From assembly GCA_030374805.1 (NCBI GenBank), contig JARGSG010000229.1:62001-126000 (forward strand): DNA of 64,000 bases. The letters are read 5' to 3'. The position numbers were made by a program, and so were the translations under genes. Of the stretch, positions 19,730 through 30,999 are shown one piece after another. The DNA is from Gracilaria gracilis (lineage: Eukaryota; Rhodophyta; Florideophyceae; Gracilariales; Gracilariaceae). Every line of letters begins with the position of its first letter. The stretch's first letter is position 1. The notes under the pieces are model-generated. The model was not told the origin of the DNA and ran no database searches. It saw only the letters and a program-made list of their open reading frames with translations.

Positions 19730-21834
19730 ATGACTCTGTCAGATCGTCCGAAGACACGCAGTCAGACTGGAAGATCGGATCCGCCACTTCCGTCACGGAT
19801 CCCCACCCTTTCACGCTCCCCGACCGAAGGGATGCCGACTACTGAAGCTGTGCCGACGACCACTCGACTTCCGCCCACGTCGGTGATCAAACCTCATCGA
19901 GGTGATGGACCGGCTCCTGCCGTTGCTGGTCCCGCCCCTATCGTAGGAGGTACGGTTCCTTCCGTAGCTCCCACCCCTGAGGCACCTCTGAGGGCTACTG
20001 TCAATAACACCCCCCACTTAACAGTGGAAGAGCAGCTCCGCTACACGCGGGCTGCCCATGCTACCCTTGCTAAGGAGTTGTCGCTACTTCGAAAGAAGAT
20101 GAATGACACTGCTTTGCAGGAATTTTCTGAGGATCTCGGCGTATTGCGTGGTGATGTCAACTCCCTCTTGGAAGCTTTCGGAGAACCCGCTAATTTCGTG
20201 GAGGACGTGGCTGAGAAGTTTACTCGCCTCCGCGCCCGTCTAGAAACGGTGAAACAAACCGTCCTGGTTGGAGCCAATCGCACGGCTGAGCCGGTTGCTG
20301 TTTTACACCGTGACAAGAAGGTCAGGGGATCCAAAGCACGCAAGGAGCAGAAGAACTACGACTCTGATTCGTCAGAATCTTCTCTTTCTTCACGCCGGTC
20401 AAGCGGGTCTGATTTGTCCGACTCGTCGGTAGAAGAAGCCTCTCGTGAGCGTTCGTCACGCTCAAAGCGGTCATTAGCCACCCAAGGTGTGATTCGCGCC
20501 TGCTCAAAGGGAAGGAAGCACTCCGGATTAAAAGAGTTGAAGCCTACCAATCTGCTCTACAAGAAGCCGTTGTCATACCGGTATTACCGTTTGGAGGACT
20601 CCTCATTGGATAGAACTCTCCGTGGGACGGGAAAGGTCAAAGACTGTATCAAACGGATGCAGCTGTCGCTCCGTAATCAACTGTTTACAGGTGATGATTC
20701 CATCTTAATGTTGGATTTTCTATCACGCTTTTTAGCGGAAGCCGACATCCTTGGGATGAATGAAGGACAGGCGTTTGTCGCGCTGCCCTATTTTCTACGC
20801 GGACGTGCGGAAGATCAGTACAACTCTGTAAGAGGTTCATCGCGCGCCTCTGAAGGAGGGGTTACTTGCTGGCCTGAAGCAGTTCAGTATCTACTGAGGT
20901 CCTATGCCACTGGCACCGCCATCCAGTCGGCTATCCTCGCTCTGAGAGACACCAAACAACGCCCCGGCGAAACGGAAACCGATTACTCGGTGCGCCTGAA
21001 TAAGGCCTTCTACCGTTGGGGCAATGTTTATTCCGCTCAAGAGCGTTGCACCATGTTCGTAGATGGACTCGACACTGCTATACGGACCTTAGTGGCCCGT
21101 CGCCGTGAAGAGAACCGTAAGCTTACGTACTTCGAACTGGTGCAGTATGCACGCGCCGAAGGCGATGCGCTAAGCGCACGAGTCCCGGGTACCCGGTTGA
21201 AGTCCGCTAAAGCGTTGATGTTGGAATCCGGACCCCCGTCGGCGTCAATGCTGGCTGAGGAACACTCCAATAAAGAGTATGATCAGGTGCAGTTTGCCCG
21301 TAGCGACGTGCTTTCAATCCCGACAACGGAGCTTCCCTCAACAACGGATGCCTTGATTCAAAAGGCTCCGGACGATACACTGCTGTATGCAGATTCGAAC
21401 CGAGTTCACCCGCCTCTACTGTCATATGAGAACGGTGGAACCCGGGCTTTATGGCCTGGCTGGCAAGCTTCCCGCCCAGCGATGCGATTCTCGAATACTC
21501 GGAACGTCAATGCCATTATTGGATTGATCTGTCACCTCTGCTATACGCGAGAGCATACTTCTCCGCAGTGCGTTTTACCCATGCGTGAATGGGCACAAGG
21601 CATTGCCAACTACGAATCCCTCTCACCTGAGGAGAAGGCTTCCGTTCCGATGGCATCGTACATCCGCCCACAATTGCGGCTCCGATTGCCCAGAAGATGG
21701 TGACCTATCACCCTCGTGCTCCTCTTGCAGGAAATTCAACCGCTACTGCGGACGTTTCTGCCGCTGGTGTCCAGGCATCAATGGTTCAGAACACTGAGCA
21801 CACGCCTCAGGCGGACTCTGCTCAGAAAAACTAA
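19730..21834 (+). pseudogene. Element B gag (one frameshift near the C terminus)
   Basis: ATG at 19730 (MTLSDRPKTR), matching the MTSRR start of element A gag. Pro/Thr-rich N terminus, then a coiled-coil-like stretch (about residues 100-180), a Ser/Asp/Arg-rich linker, a capsid-like helical region sharing long blocks with A (for example SSRASEGGVTCWPEAVQYLL), and a zinc knuckle CHLCYTREHTSPQC near 21530. The frame shifts near 21670; the shifted frame runs to AQKN and TAA at 21832-21834, exactly as element A ends. Ancestral length is about 700 residues. B has a Lys codon where A has TAG, so B is the better template for the family here. Confidence 0.87.
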
Positions 21835-21841
21835 TTGTGGG
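21817..21841 (+). promoter_or_regulatory. Gag-pol junction of element B
   Basis: Gag ends GCT CAG AAA AAC TAA. The -1 frame is open across it and continues into pol (TCA GAA AAA CTA ATT GTG GGA). Where element A has an ATG, B has GTG at 21837, so reinitiation at ATG is not possible in this copy. That slightly favours slippage as the ancestral mechanism. Confidence 0.45.
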
Positions 21842-24800
21842 AGTCTCCTCTCTTGGAGCGGCGCCCTCAGAGTTGAGGCTGAAGGCGCCCGAGGCGTCCC
21901 TGCCTCGCTCCCAGGTCCGAATCCTCTCGAGGAAACAGGCCGTCGAAGACGTGAACTCAGAACATCTTGGTGTTCTTCGTCGACCGTGGATACGGGTAAG
22001 AAATAACCGGTTCCTGGATAGAGTTATTGTGAATGCCAAACGCAATTACAAGGTCTATGCCGACCTCGGCCTTTCACCCCAGTTTATGGTGCGTTATCTC
22101 ACTGTATTAGATACAGGCGCAGGTCCGAACTTCATTGTTGAGACAGCATTGCCACCCGCCTTGCGGTCACACATTCGCCGTGGCGACATTCCTGACGTCG
22201 CTGACGCAAAGAACAACCCGTTGTCAACGGTAGGATACATCGAGTTGGTAATCCGCTTGGGCTCATGCGTGGTGAAGCTCGACTTTGTCGTTTGTCGGTC
22301 CCTGGCCGCCCCAGTCATTTTGGGTTGTGACTTTTGCGACCGCTTTGTCGATGCCATTACGCCCCGCCAGAGGCGTGTTGAAATGGAAAATGGTTTGTCC
22401 GTGCCGATTGTTCGTCGTCCTTTGAGGCATGTCTCCAAGAAGCATGTACCTCTACCTGCGGCGCAAGAAGCACCACTAAGTTCTCAGGAATCTACGAAGC
22501 TTCGTGTTGCCTCCGCGACACGCGTGCCTCCAGAGTCTCAAGTCTGGGTACAGGTGAATTCCCGTCAACACGGTTCACGAATCGTCCAGCCATTGCCGTC
22601 GTTGTATGATAAATACTCTCTTGCAATTGCTAATGGAGTGGTCCAGGTGGAACCGGATGATCCGTTTTACGTATTGATAGCCAATCTAGGCGAAACCACC
22701 CATTATCTGGTGAAAACCCAAGTGATTGGCTCGGTCATGCCGCATCCAACTGCGTTGGTAGCGACGAAGATGACTGCTGCCGATGTGCTCGGAATCGTTC
22801 ACTCTAAGGAGGGGGTGGAGTCTGAATCTCATTCGTCTCCGTCGCCGAGTCTCTCGGGTCAGCAACCTGTTAAGACAGAGAAGACACGCGTTCCAACGAG
22901 TTACGACCAATTGGACCCAGTGAAGGAATTGGAAGAACTCGACCTCGGACATGTTCCGGAGACACACCGCAAACGACTGCGCGATATGCTTCGTGAATTC
23001 ACAACAATGTGGGATGGTTCTCTCGGAGAGATAAATACCACGGAACACCGGATTGATCTCCTTCCCAACTCTCGGCCAGTAGCCCAACATCCGTACAGGG
23101 CAGGGCCCAAGGCCAGAGAAGAAGAGCAATTTCAGGTGGAAAAGATGCTCCGTGCAGGAGTTATAGAACCGGCACATTCGCCGTGGGCATCACCAGTGGT
23201 ACTGGCTCCGAAACCGGATGGTTCCTGGCGCTTCTGTATGGACTATCGTCGTCTGAACGCTCTTACCGTCAAGGACGTGTACCCTATAGCACGTATGGAT
23301 GAATACATCGATTCTCTCGGAAATGCTACCGTATTCACGGCCTGGGATGCTAACTGGGGATACTGGCAGGTTCCAGTGAGAAAGGAGGATCAGGACGAGA
23401 CATCGTTTGCCTGCCATTCTGGCCTCTACCGTTTTAAACGGATGCCCTTTGGTTTAACCAATGCTCCCGCTACTTTTCAGCGTGCTATTGATATCTTACT
23501 GGCCCGCTTCAAGTGGCGTACTTGTCTCGTCTACCTTGACGACGTCATTGTATTCTCAGATAATCTGGATGATCACCTCACACATGTGAGAGACATAATG
23601 GCCACGTTACGGGACGCCGGAGTGACACTCAAGCTGAAGAAATGCGAATTCTTCACGGATACAGTCAAGTATCTGGTCACATAATCCGTCCAGGACGTGT
23701 CATGATCGAGGAAGCTCGTGTGAAGTCGCTGAAACAGGCCACGGAACCGACTACCCAGACTGAACTGAGATCCTTCCTAGGATTAGTCAACGTCTATAGA
23801 CGGTTTATTCTCAACTTCGCGGACATTGCGGCACCTCTCAACGCGCTTCTGCGGAAGGGTCAGCCGCCTAAGTTGGACCCATTCACGTCTACTCAGACGG
23901 AAGCCTTTAACTCTCTCAAAGAGGCTGTAACCACGGCACCAGTATTGTCACTACCGAAACCGGGACTTTCATATACCGTGGACACGGATTCTAGTGACTA
24001 CCAGGTAGGCTGCGCCTTGTTTCAAACCACCCCAGAGGGAGAACGCAAGCCAATTGGGTACTGATCCCGTTCGTTGAACGTGCATGAGAAGAATTACTCC
24101 GTCTCGGAGAAGGAATGTCTTGCAGTAGTGTGGGCATTATGCACACTACGCCCCTACCTCATGGGTGCCCATTTCACCGTTTACACGGATCACTCATCAT
24201 TGAGATGGCTACTCTCCGTATCAGAGCCTTCAGGCCGCTTAATTCGTTGGAGACTGCGTCTTGCAGAGTTCGATTTCGACGTCGCCTACAAGAAGGGCGC
24301 CAACAATACACAAGCCGACTCCCTTTCCCGCCTACACACCACAGGGAAATCGTTAGCCGTCGATGACGAGGAAATACCCTGCTTCGCAGTTGACGACTAC
24401 ACCGCAGGTGAAATGGATGATATCAAAGAGGAATGGCCAGACGAACTGGATTTTGACCAGGAAATGGATGACCTACTCGCTGTCAGCGAAAGTTCGAACC
24501 CCCTACCAGGGAATTTCGTACCCGTTACAACGGAGGAGATGGTTAGGGAACAAGTCAGCGATCCCTACTGCACGAAGATTCGGGCGCAACTCAATGGAGA
24601 AGCTGATCTCCCCTTTCGGGTGAATGATATTGGATACCTCGTTCGCACAGTAACTGGAAACCCACAAATAGTGGTGCCACACGCCCTACAATCTCGGGTG
24701 TTACACTTATCACACTATGCTAAACTTAGTGGTCACGTCGGAGGACGGAAACTGTACCTTACATTGCGAAGGAAATTCTACTGGCCAGCAATGGCTGTGG

Positions 24801-27094
24801 ATTGCTACGCAACTGTGCGGTTCTGCCCCGAGTGTGCTCGGAATCGCGTGAAGCTTCGCCGCCATGCGACGAAGTTGAAGCTCTTCCCTGCAAGGGCGCC
24901 CCTGGAATTCGTAGCTATCGATATTTTGGGACCGTTCCTCGCTACTAAGCGGCGTAACAAGTTTTTACTCGTGATCACGGATCGTTTCTCGAAGCTCGTT
25001 CGTACCGTACCCTTACGGAGAATCACGTCATTGACGGTGGCGCAAGCATTCGTCACCCATTGGGAATTCGTCGACGGTCCACCGGTGAATCTATTCTCCG
25101 ACAACGGGAAACAGTTTGCCTCCTGGTTCTTCGGGGATGTATGCAGAATTCTGGATGTCAAGAATCTCTTCACGACAACCTACCACCCCCAGTGTAATGG
25201 GCAGGCTGAACGGTGTTACCGGACGCTGTTAGCAGCACTCCGTTCATACGTAGCCGATCACCCCACCACGGGGGACCTGTTCACCGATGCTCTGACATTT
25301 GCATACAACACTCAGGTACACCGTACTACGAGATTGACTTTATTTGAATTAGTTCTGTCTCGCACCCCCACCGCCCGTGGCGCTCGAAGCACAGCCAACG
25401 CTGGATCAATTTTCTTCGACGAAGGGATACAGGGAAACCTGGAAGACATGGCTTACCGAGCTGGCCCCTGCAGCACAACGGTGAATGGCCCGGTCACAAG
25501 CCGCATATAAGCGTGATTTCGATCAGCGAGCCCCTCGAAGACCACTCGCCCTTAAGGAAGGGGAATATGTGTTCATCCGTAAAGAATATTGGAACCCAGG
25601 CAAGGAGCAAAGCCACAAGATCTCACCCGTCGCCGACGCTCCCTTCAAGACAATTGCAGTGGAATCCGACACTGTCGTAGTGGAGATGGGTCAGCAACAC
25701 GAACGCATTTCCCGCCATCGCGTGGTTTTTGCACCCCCGCCTGCGGGAAACGACCCATCAAGTGGACATTCTGCCACAGAAGCGGAAACGAACACTACGG
25801 GCGCACCAGACCCACCCCCGATCGACCGCCCTAGGGAGGTACCACACCAAGTAGGGGACTCTCGGATTTGCCGATGTTATCGGACTCTACGCACCCTGGT
25901 GCTTCGCTGTCTGAAGCCCCGCTGCCGGGCGTAATTATTCGCCGCCTTGGCGCGTTGACACCCACTCCCCATGTCGCTCCATCTAAGGAGGGGGAGGGAC
26001 TCGTTAATCGTCATGCTTCCGCGCTGTCGCGTGAGGAACACCGTGTGGCACGGAAGAGAAACACCGCTAATGCGCAATCAAAGCCCTCTCGGGAGCCCGG
26101 CGTCTCGTCAAATTCGCCGCGCATCAACGCAGAAGCGCAATCGTCATCAGACACTACCGCCGTGCGGGACAAAACCGAGGAGACTCAGTCGTTACCGGTG
26201 AAGCCGTTGCTTACGCTGCGTAACGCGCCTGGAGTGACTACGTCGCAGATCGGAGTGGAAATACCGCTTAAGGCGCCGTTGAGCTCGCACGTCCAATACG
26301 GAAAAGAGTCGTCGGAGACTAAGTCGCCCAACACGCCTGAGGCGGGCCATACAGCGGACACGTCGCTAAATGCCCAGCAGGGAAGTGCCAACCGTAGCAC
26401 ACAGACTACACCTGTAAAAGAGATCATCTCAGCGAGCGAACCAAGTCGACAAACCGAGCTGACACCTCCCGTGCATACGGAGGCGGAACACGCCACGGCG
26501 CAGACCAATGACCGCCACCCGTTGACAACGTCACGTTCCACCACGGCGAGGCCGGTTCAATCAGAGTTACCGTTGACGCCAGCGCGTTAGACGCCACCCA
26601 CAACTCCGTCGAAACGGACGCTACCACGCAAACTTGCGGTACGCCCACTTGGGACTCCTGCGGGAGAAGGAACTCTACCAAACCAAGGCACCGGGAACAC
26701 CGACACCGCAAGACGCGTGACAATCGACCGAAGTGAGGGACCACACCGCGAAGGAGCAGTGCCACGAACCTTGTTGGACACAACACGGTCTAACTGGAAC
26801 ACCGACGCAGTGCCACACACGGTGAAGCCACCGGAGAGCTCTCCGAAGCAGGATGTCGTAATCACACGGCAAGGCCGGGAAGTCTTCCGACAGGAGTTCG
26901 TAGTCGACCACATAGTAGAACACTCATACCACCCGTTGGGTTACATACAGTATCTCGTACGTTGGTACGGCTACGGACCCGAGGCTGACTCGGATGAGCC
27001 AATCGAGCATTTCCCACGATCGAAAGTGGTGCAGTACCATCGGCGTACTCTCACGGGTCTCCCGGTGACAATTGTCAATACCCAAGTGGGGTAA
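21837..27094 (+). pseudogene. Element B pol: protease, RT, RNase H, integrase, chromodomain (frameshifts and stop)
   Basis: Frame pieces: 21837-23684 (protease DTGAGPN, RT with YLDD near 23535), a missing G near 23675, 23642-24064 (RT connection and start of RNase H), TGA at 24061-24063 in place of the conserved Trp of GYWSRSL, and 24074-25510 (rest of RNase H; integrase zinc finger with HLSH and CPEC; core AIDILG, SDNGK, QAERC). A frameshift near 25480 leads to 25485-25934 (integrase C terminus). After a further shift comes a long Ser/Thr/Pro-rich linker (25868-26590) and a chromodomain-like segment in 26717-27094 with VVDHIVEH, YLVRWYGYG and EPIEHFP. The long linker is unusual compared with typical chromoviruses. 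Not functional as it stands. Confidence 0.87.
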
Positions 27095-28349
27095 CACGCC
27101 CCGAAGGGGAAGCAGCTAGCGCACCGAGAGGGAAGTTCAGAAGTGGATTAAGATGAAGTGGAGATTTGTTTTTGTGATCGGAGTCCGACTTGTGTCGTAT
27201 TCAGCCGCCCAAGTTTTGTTTTCGGATTAATTATCCTGAGGGGTTCCCTCCCAGCTCGCTGGTTCACTGTTCTCATCATGACCACGTGTGCATGAGTTTT
27301 CCCTTCAGAAGGGTGCGCTGTTTCCGTGCGCATCACGTTGATTTACTGGTGAGAATACCGTTCGTCTTGTACACGCCCCTGGCGGAAATATTCAGGCGCT
27401 TATGTTCAACCATGTTCGTCACCGCCTACTGCGAAGTACTTCGGTGTTTACACGCTCTTGCGGTCTTTACAGTATTTGCATAATGCGTTGGCATTGGTTC
27501 CCAGTCGTTTCTGGTAATGGTTCTCGATTCCCGATCTCGGGTATCTTGCTGCTACAGTATTTTCCGGAGGCCTTCTGCGCAATACCCGTAACTCGGTGGG
27601 TTTCAAGCCGTTTCTTTAACAGGCCAAAAACAGGTTATTCTAGACCTCTATGAACTGTTTGGCGAAGACAAAAGTCAATTATCTCGAAGAACTTCGGAGT
27701 TATGGCGCCGTTTCAGTTCGGGATTCTATTTTTAGACTGAATTTCGGTGAACTGAAATGGACCGCGCTTTTCCATTGAATGGTGTTCAATCCCAACAATC
27801 TTGGATTTAAATGAAAGCCCTGGGTTTCAGAAGTCCAACAGTGTATCAAATTTTCTCACAGCTGTGCTGGTTCAAACGATATCCGACTTTCAAAATTCGG
27901 GACTGTAACCCACCCCGATTCTGTGCTGCAGAATGGAGGGAACCGCTTCAAGCGTGAAGACTTCAATCTCGAAACGAGCTGCACACTTTTTAGGGGCTAT
28001 GGACCGCGTATCCGCGTGATGGAAATGATTCATCTACTTGGCTGGGTGTCGCAAGACCTCATATCGAGGGATACTCGAAGAACTTTGAGAGCCACCTCTG
28101 TGGAGCGTCCCAGGCTCAAATCCGTTATCCCACACTGTGGTTCATGGACCTGGTAACACGGATCGGACCACGAGAGCGAGTTGCAGACTGTTGTGAACTG
28201 GAATGGTCGTCGCTGGAGCGAGGTTTGCACATTGGAACGGTAGTGACTTGGTCTTCGCGAGGCGAGATGGAATCCGAAGACTTCGGTGATGCGCTTTTAT
28301 GCCCACGGTTGGGAGTTCGACCCGCCATTGCGACGGCGTGGCTCACTCT
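27095..28349. other. 3' region of element B with remnant of an antisense ORF
   Basis: About 1.25 kb with no sense ORF of note. The end nearest the LTR (28125-28376, minus strand) encodes a short stretch with AGRTPNRGHKSA, SPREDQ and RVTRSM. It lines up with the start of the antisense ORF in the tandem units (AGRTPNVGHESA, SPFEDQ, RVPRSM). B therefore once carried the same antisense gene and has lost most of it. The rest shows nothing I can name. Confidence 0.55.
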
Positions 28350-28376
28350 AAAGGAGGGGGATATGAAGTACAACAC
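28125..28376 (-). pseudogene. Antisense ORF remnant of element B
   Basis: Open minus-strand frame reading out of the 3' LTR across the polypurine tract (whose complement encodes Ser/Pro/Leu). Similarity to the tandem-unit antisense ORF covers its first 70 or so codons, then a stop. No ATG in the conserved part, so the start may lie in a spliced exon or be non-AUG. Confidence 0.5.
28350..28363 (+). other. Polypurine tract of element B
   Basis: AAAGGAGGGGGATA directly upstream of TGAAG of the 3' LTR. Nearly the same tract precedes LTR2, LTR3 and LTR4. Confidence 0.75.
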
Positions 28377-29214
28377 TCCTTGGAGGCGATTTGAGGTACT
28401 TAGTTAATTTCCGCATCATGCGGTAGTAGATATATATGAGCTACACCGCTATTAGCGTGTCGCCTCGCTGAGGTATTTTCCACACATGTACACGTGGATT
28501 GCATGGCTCGAGGCGCCGCTTAGCGGGTGTGACTAGCACACGTGTAGCACGGATATGCCAGAAGCAGTGCACCCAGCATTGCTGTATTTACTTAGATATT
28601 TTATAGATTATTTTGCCCGGCGCACCCACTGTCAGTGGTGCGCCGAGCCCACTACTTAGTAGGTTGAGCGATGCTCCCTCAGTATATCACCCTTGTCAAG
28701 CAAGGGCTTCCTGGCTCTAACTATCACGCCTTCACGGATTGTTCACCTCCAAGTGGAGTGACGACTGCGTTGTTCACGTATAGTTACCCACCCTTGTGGC
28801 GCTCAGAGTATAACCACTATTTGTGTGTCTCGTTCCGACCTATTGTCGTATACTCGCCCCAGTATTGGGTTTGATTTATTCTCTCTCTCTTTTTCCCACT
28901 CTGGTGGTTTGCTTTCTCTCCTTTTTGGGTTTGCCTTTTTGCCCTGTTCTCAGTGGCCCGTTTCCGACACCTTGTCGTTGCCGTGCTACTCTCTTCCAAG
29001 GACTCAACCCGTGACCGTGTGAACACGTGGATCTCTACCGACTACTACTCAGCCTAACGCTCCGACGCTTGTCGTGGTGGTTTGACTTCGGATTTACACC
29101 CGGCTTAGCTGTGTCATTCCTGGAGTGCTCCGTTCGCTGTGCTGCCCTGTCGAGGGGAAGATTCCGAACGTCTTCGTGAGCCTGCGCTTTTCCCGCCAAA
29201 GGCGTTGCTCCACA
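28364..29214 (+). repeat. LTR1: 3' LTR of element B and left border of the tandem array
   Basis: 851 bp. The left part (28364-28640) matches the 5' LTR of B and not LTR2-4. From 28641 onward it is nearly identical to LTR2 and LTR3. Followed by CCCGT, the target duplication of B. Confidence 0.9.
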
Positions 29215-29219
29215 CCCGT

Positions 29220-29527
29220 TAATCGATGACGAGGCAGGGGAAAGTTTGTGCCAGTCCACGGGTTTCCGTGTCAGCGTCGACAACTCTTGGTCACCGAAGC
29301 TAATGGCGGAGTTTGAGGGTATGTTGCGGAACATTGTGCGTCAGAAGATCTCGTTCCGTTCTGTTGATAACGTACTGCATATTCTTTGCGCCCGTTTGCA
29401 AACTGTGTATCTGCGTAGGGTTCTGTTTGGGCTACGTGTCGGTGTTCATGCGATCGCAATGTCCAAAAAGCTCGCAGGAGACGTGTCACAGCTGATTAAA
29501 TTGTTGAAAAACCGTGTTGTTGAGTAA
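29220..29527 (+). pseudogene. Split small ORF, 3' part (unit 1)
   Basis: Continues the frame begun at 18635 after removal of element B. 102 codons to TAA 29525-29527. The sequence is helical and rich in Leu/Val/Arg (around ILCARLQTVYLRRVLFGLR), with a basic end (KLLKNRVVE). No recognised domain. The same frame is copied in units 2 and 3, where it follows an LTR directly and so lacks the 5' part. A possible 75-nt intron (GTAAAC at 29524, CTAAC, GCAG ending 29598) would extend the frame into the minisatellite to 29995; this is only a suggestion. Confidence 0.6.
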
Positions 29528-29638
29528 ACTGCATGCTTGTATTCGCATTAGCTGTGCCTAACATTGCCTTCTTCATCGTGGTAGCGACGGTAGTGCAGAA
29601 GCGCTGGCGGCAGTAATTTTAGCAGCGCTCGCGGCGCT

Positions 29639-29791
29639 GAACGATACTGCGCCGCCGCATTGTGCTCCTGTTGTGCATTCGGTGGCGCAGAACGACACTG
29701 CGCCGCCTCATTGTGCTTTTGTTGTGTATTTGGTGGCGCGGAACGACACCGCGCCGCCGCTTTGTACTCATGTTGCGCCTTCGGCGGCGCT
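29639..29791 (+). repeat. 51-bp minisatellite, three copies (unit 1)
   Basis: Three direct repeats of 51 bp beginning GAACGAYAC and containing TGCGCCGCC, with divergence between copies. The period is a multiple of three, so each frame carries a 17-residue repeat: a Cys-rich one (CAFGGAERH) in one frame, NDTAPPHC in another. Same array at 35756-35908 and 41870-42022. Confidence 0.85.
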
Positions 29792-29823
29792 CGAAGCATC
29801 CACGGGCGCAAGAGGCAGCATTT

Positions 29824-29920
29824 GAGCGCAGCTTCGACGCTGCGCTCTGCCCCATATCTTCATCAGAGATATGGGGATTCCTCACCTCAGGGGTGTCCCA
29901 GGCGTTGTCGGGACACCCCT
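29824..29920. repeat. Three consecutive perfect hairpins (unit 1)
   Basis: Hairpin 1: GAGCGCAGC (29824-29832), 6-nt loop, GCTGCGCTC. Hairpin 2: CCCCATATCT (29850-29859), 7-nt loop, AGATATGGGG. Hairpin 3: AGGGGTGTCCC (29889-29899), 10-nt loop, GGGACACCCCT (29910-29920). All arms are perfect. Copies lie at 35941-36037 and 42055-42151. Confidence 0.85.
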
Positions 29921-29936
29921 CTGAATCATTCTTCAC

Positions 29937-30996
29937 AGCGTCGATATATGAGCTGTACCGCCGCTGGCGGGGTGTTGCGCTCAGACGGTTGTTGAGGTTG
30001 TACACGTGGGATGCACGGCCTGAGCTACCGCCCAGCGGGCGTGACGAGAACACGTGTTGCGCGGACACCCAGGAGGCGATGCCACCAGCATTGCTGTATT
30101 TACTAGATATATTTGATACATTATGAGAACACCATTTTAATAGGAGAAATGGTGCGGGTGATGACAAACCCAAGGGCGCGAGGACACAAACACAAAGCAA
30201 AGGGGACACAACAGAAAGTGCTCTCGAGAGTACCAGCCCAACAAGCTGTGTAGCGGTAGTAGGCAAGAGTCCGTAGTAAACACACAAACTGTGCAAAGTA
30301 TCGACGACGAAGCTGAAACGTGTAGCAATCGTAAGCCACAGCACGACCAAAACTGTAGGTGTAGTGCCGGCGGAAACTGACACGAAAGAACAACACAGTA
30401 GCAGACGCTCCCTCTGGCAGGACCGAACGTGGATCACCTGCGAGAAGCGACACCTCTGAAGCAGAAGCACAAGACAGACCCAAGAAAGGGGTAGTGCTTT
30501 TCACGCTCTTGCCGAAAGAGGGCGGGAGACCAAGCCGCCAAAGGGAAGAAAAGGTTGAAGGGGGGGGGGAACGACAGGGAAAAGCCAGACAGGGTTTGCT
30601 GTGAAGGAAGGTGGGGGGGTCGTTTTGGAAGGGGAAGTGTTCTGGGCGGAGTTGGTCGAGATGCGACCTCTCCGGCCTTTTTATACGCAATCAAACATTC
30701 CAAACTAGAATCTAAACGCATTTCTACCTACCATAACCAATAAGATTCTTACTTGTGCAACATCTCCTCTGTCTCTGCCACTCACCGCAGAGGCAGTGGC
30801 GCTTAAGTAGACAGAGGAGTCGGCGAGGACCATGCGGTGCGCTCCTGTGCACCATTCGTAGAAAAATAAAATATCCAACAAAATATCCAAGTAGAGACAC
30901 TTGTAGACTGACACACTTTGTAACACACGTGTACCACACACGCTGCGCGGAAACGCGTGCCACACTTTATTTGGCCGGCGCACCCACTTTCAGCGG
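29937..30996 (+). repeat. Truncated LTR of F family, split by a solo LTR (unit 1)
   Basis: 29937-30123 and 30965-30996 together match an internal stretch of LTR2 and LTR4 (from GTCGATATAT to the GGCGCACCCACT block). Start and end of the LTR are missing. The split lies at GATAC/TTTATTTGG. It may be the remains of the 5' LTR of the non-autonomous element F. Copies lie at about 36054-37118 and 42168-43227. Confidence 0.75.
30124..30964 (-). mobile_element. Solo LTR of an unrelated family, inserted in the F LTR fragment (unit 1)
   Basis: 841 bp with TG...CA ends, flanked by CATTA on the left (30119-30123) and CTTTA on the right (30965-30969). That is a 5-bp target duplication with one mismatch; the uninterrupted LTR4 reads CTTTA here. 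A TATAAAAAG motif on the minus strand (about 30685) suggests minus orientation. It contains a G-run of about ten that varies in length between units. No PBS or coding region, so it is a solo LTR. Confidence 0.75.
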
Positions 30997-30999
30997 AGA

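Larger units (their letters stand above)
18723..29214 (+). mobile_element. Element B: complete Ty3/gypsy element, LTR to LTR
   Basis: 10,492 bp: 5' LTR 18723-19569, PBS 19572-19589, gag, pol with chromodomain, about 1.27 kb 3' region with a remnant of an antisense ORF, polypurine tract, 3' LTR 28364-29214. It is flanked on both sides by CCCGT (18718-18722 and 29215-29219), a 5-bp target duplication as expected for Ty3/gypsy integration. The two LTRs differ at many positions, so the insertion is not recent. Gag has one frameshift and pol has several frameshifts and a TGA, so it is not autonomous now. Confidence 0.9.

Noticed and set aside
11603..24063. UGA read as tryptophan (TGA at conserved Trp in C and B)
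   Set aside because: The same elements use TGG for other conserved Trp, TGA also ends gag in element A, and other Trp codons became TAG; mutation explains it better.
28800..29030. Small ORFs of 60-70 codons in each LTR
   Set aside because: They repeat with every LTR, overlap in several frames and match no family; LTRs are non-coding.
29619..30470. 283-codon minus-strand ORF present in all units
   Set aside because: Runs through the solo LTR, the LTR fragment, the hairpins and the minisatellite; it is preserved only because the units are recent copies.
30121..30690. 189-codon minus-strand ORF in unit 1
   Set aside because: Lies inside the solo LTR, begins at a non-ATG codon over the TATA motif, and is frameshifted in unit 2 by G-run length.
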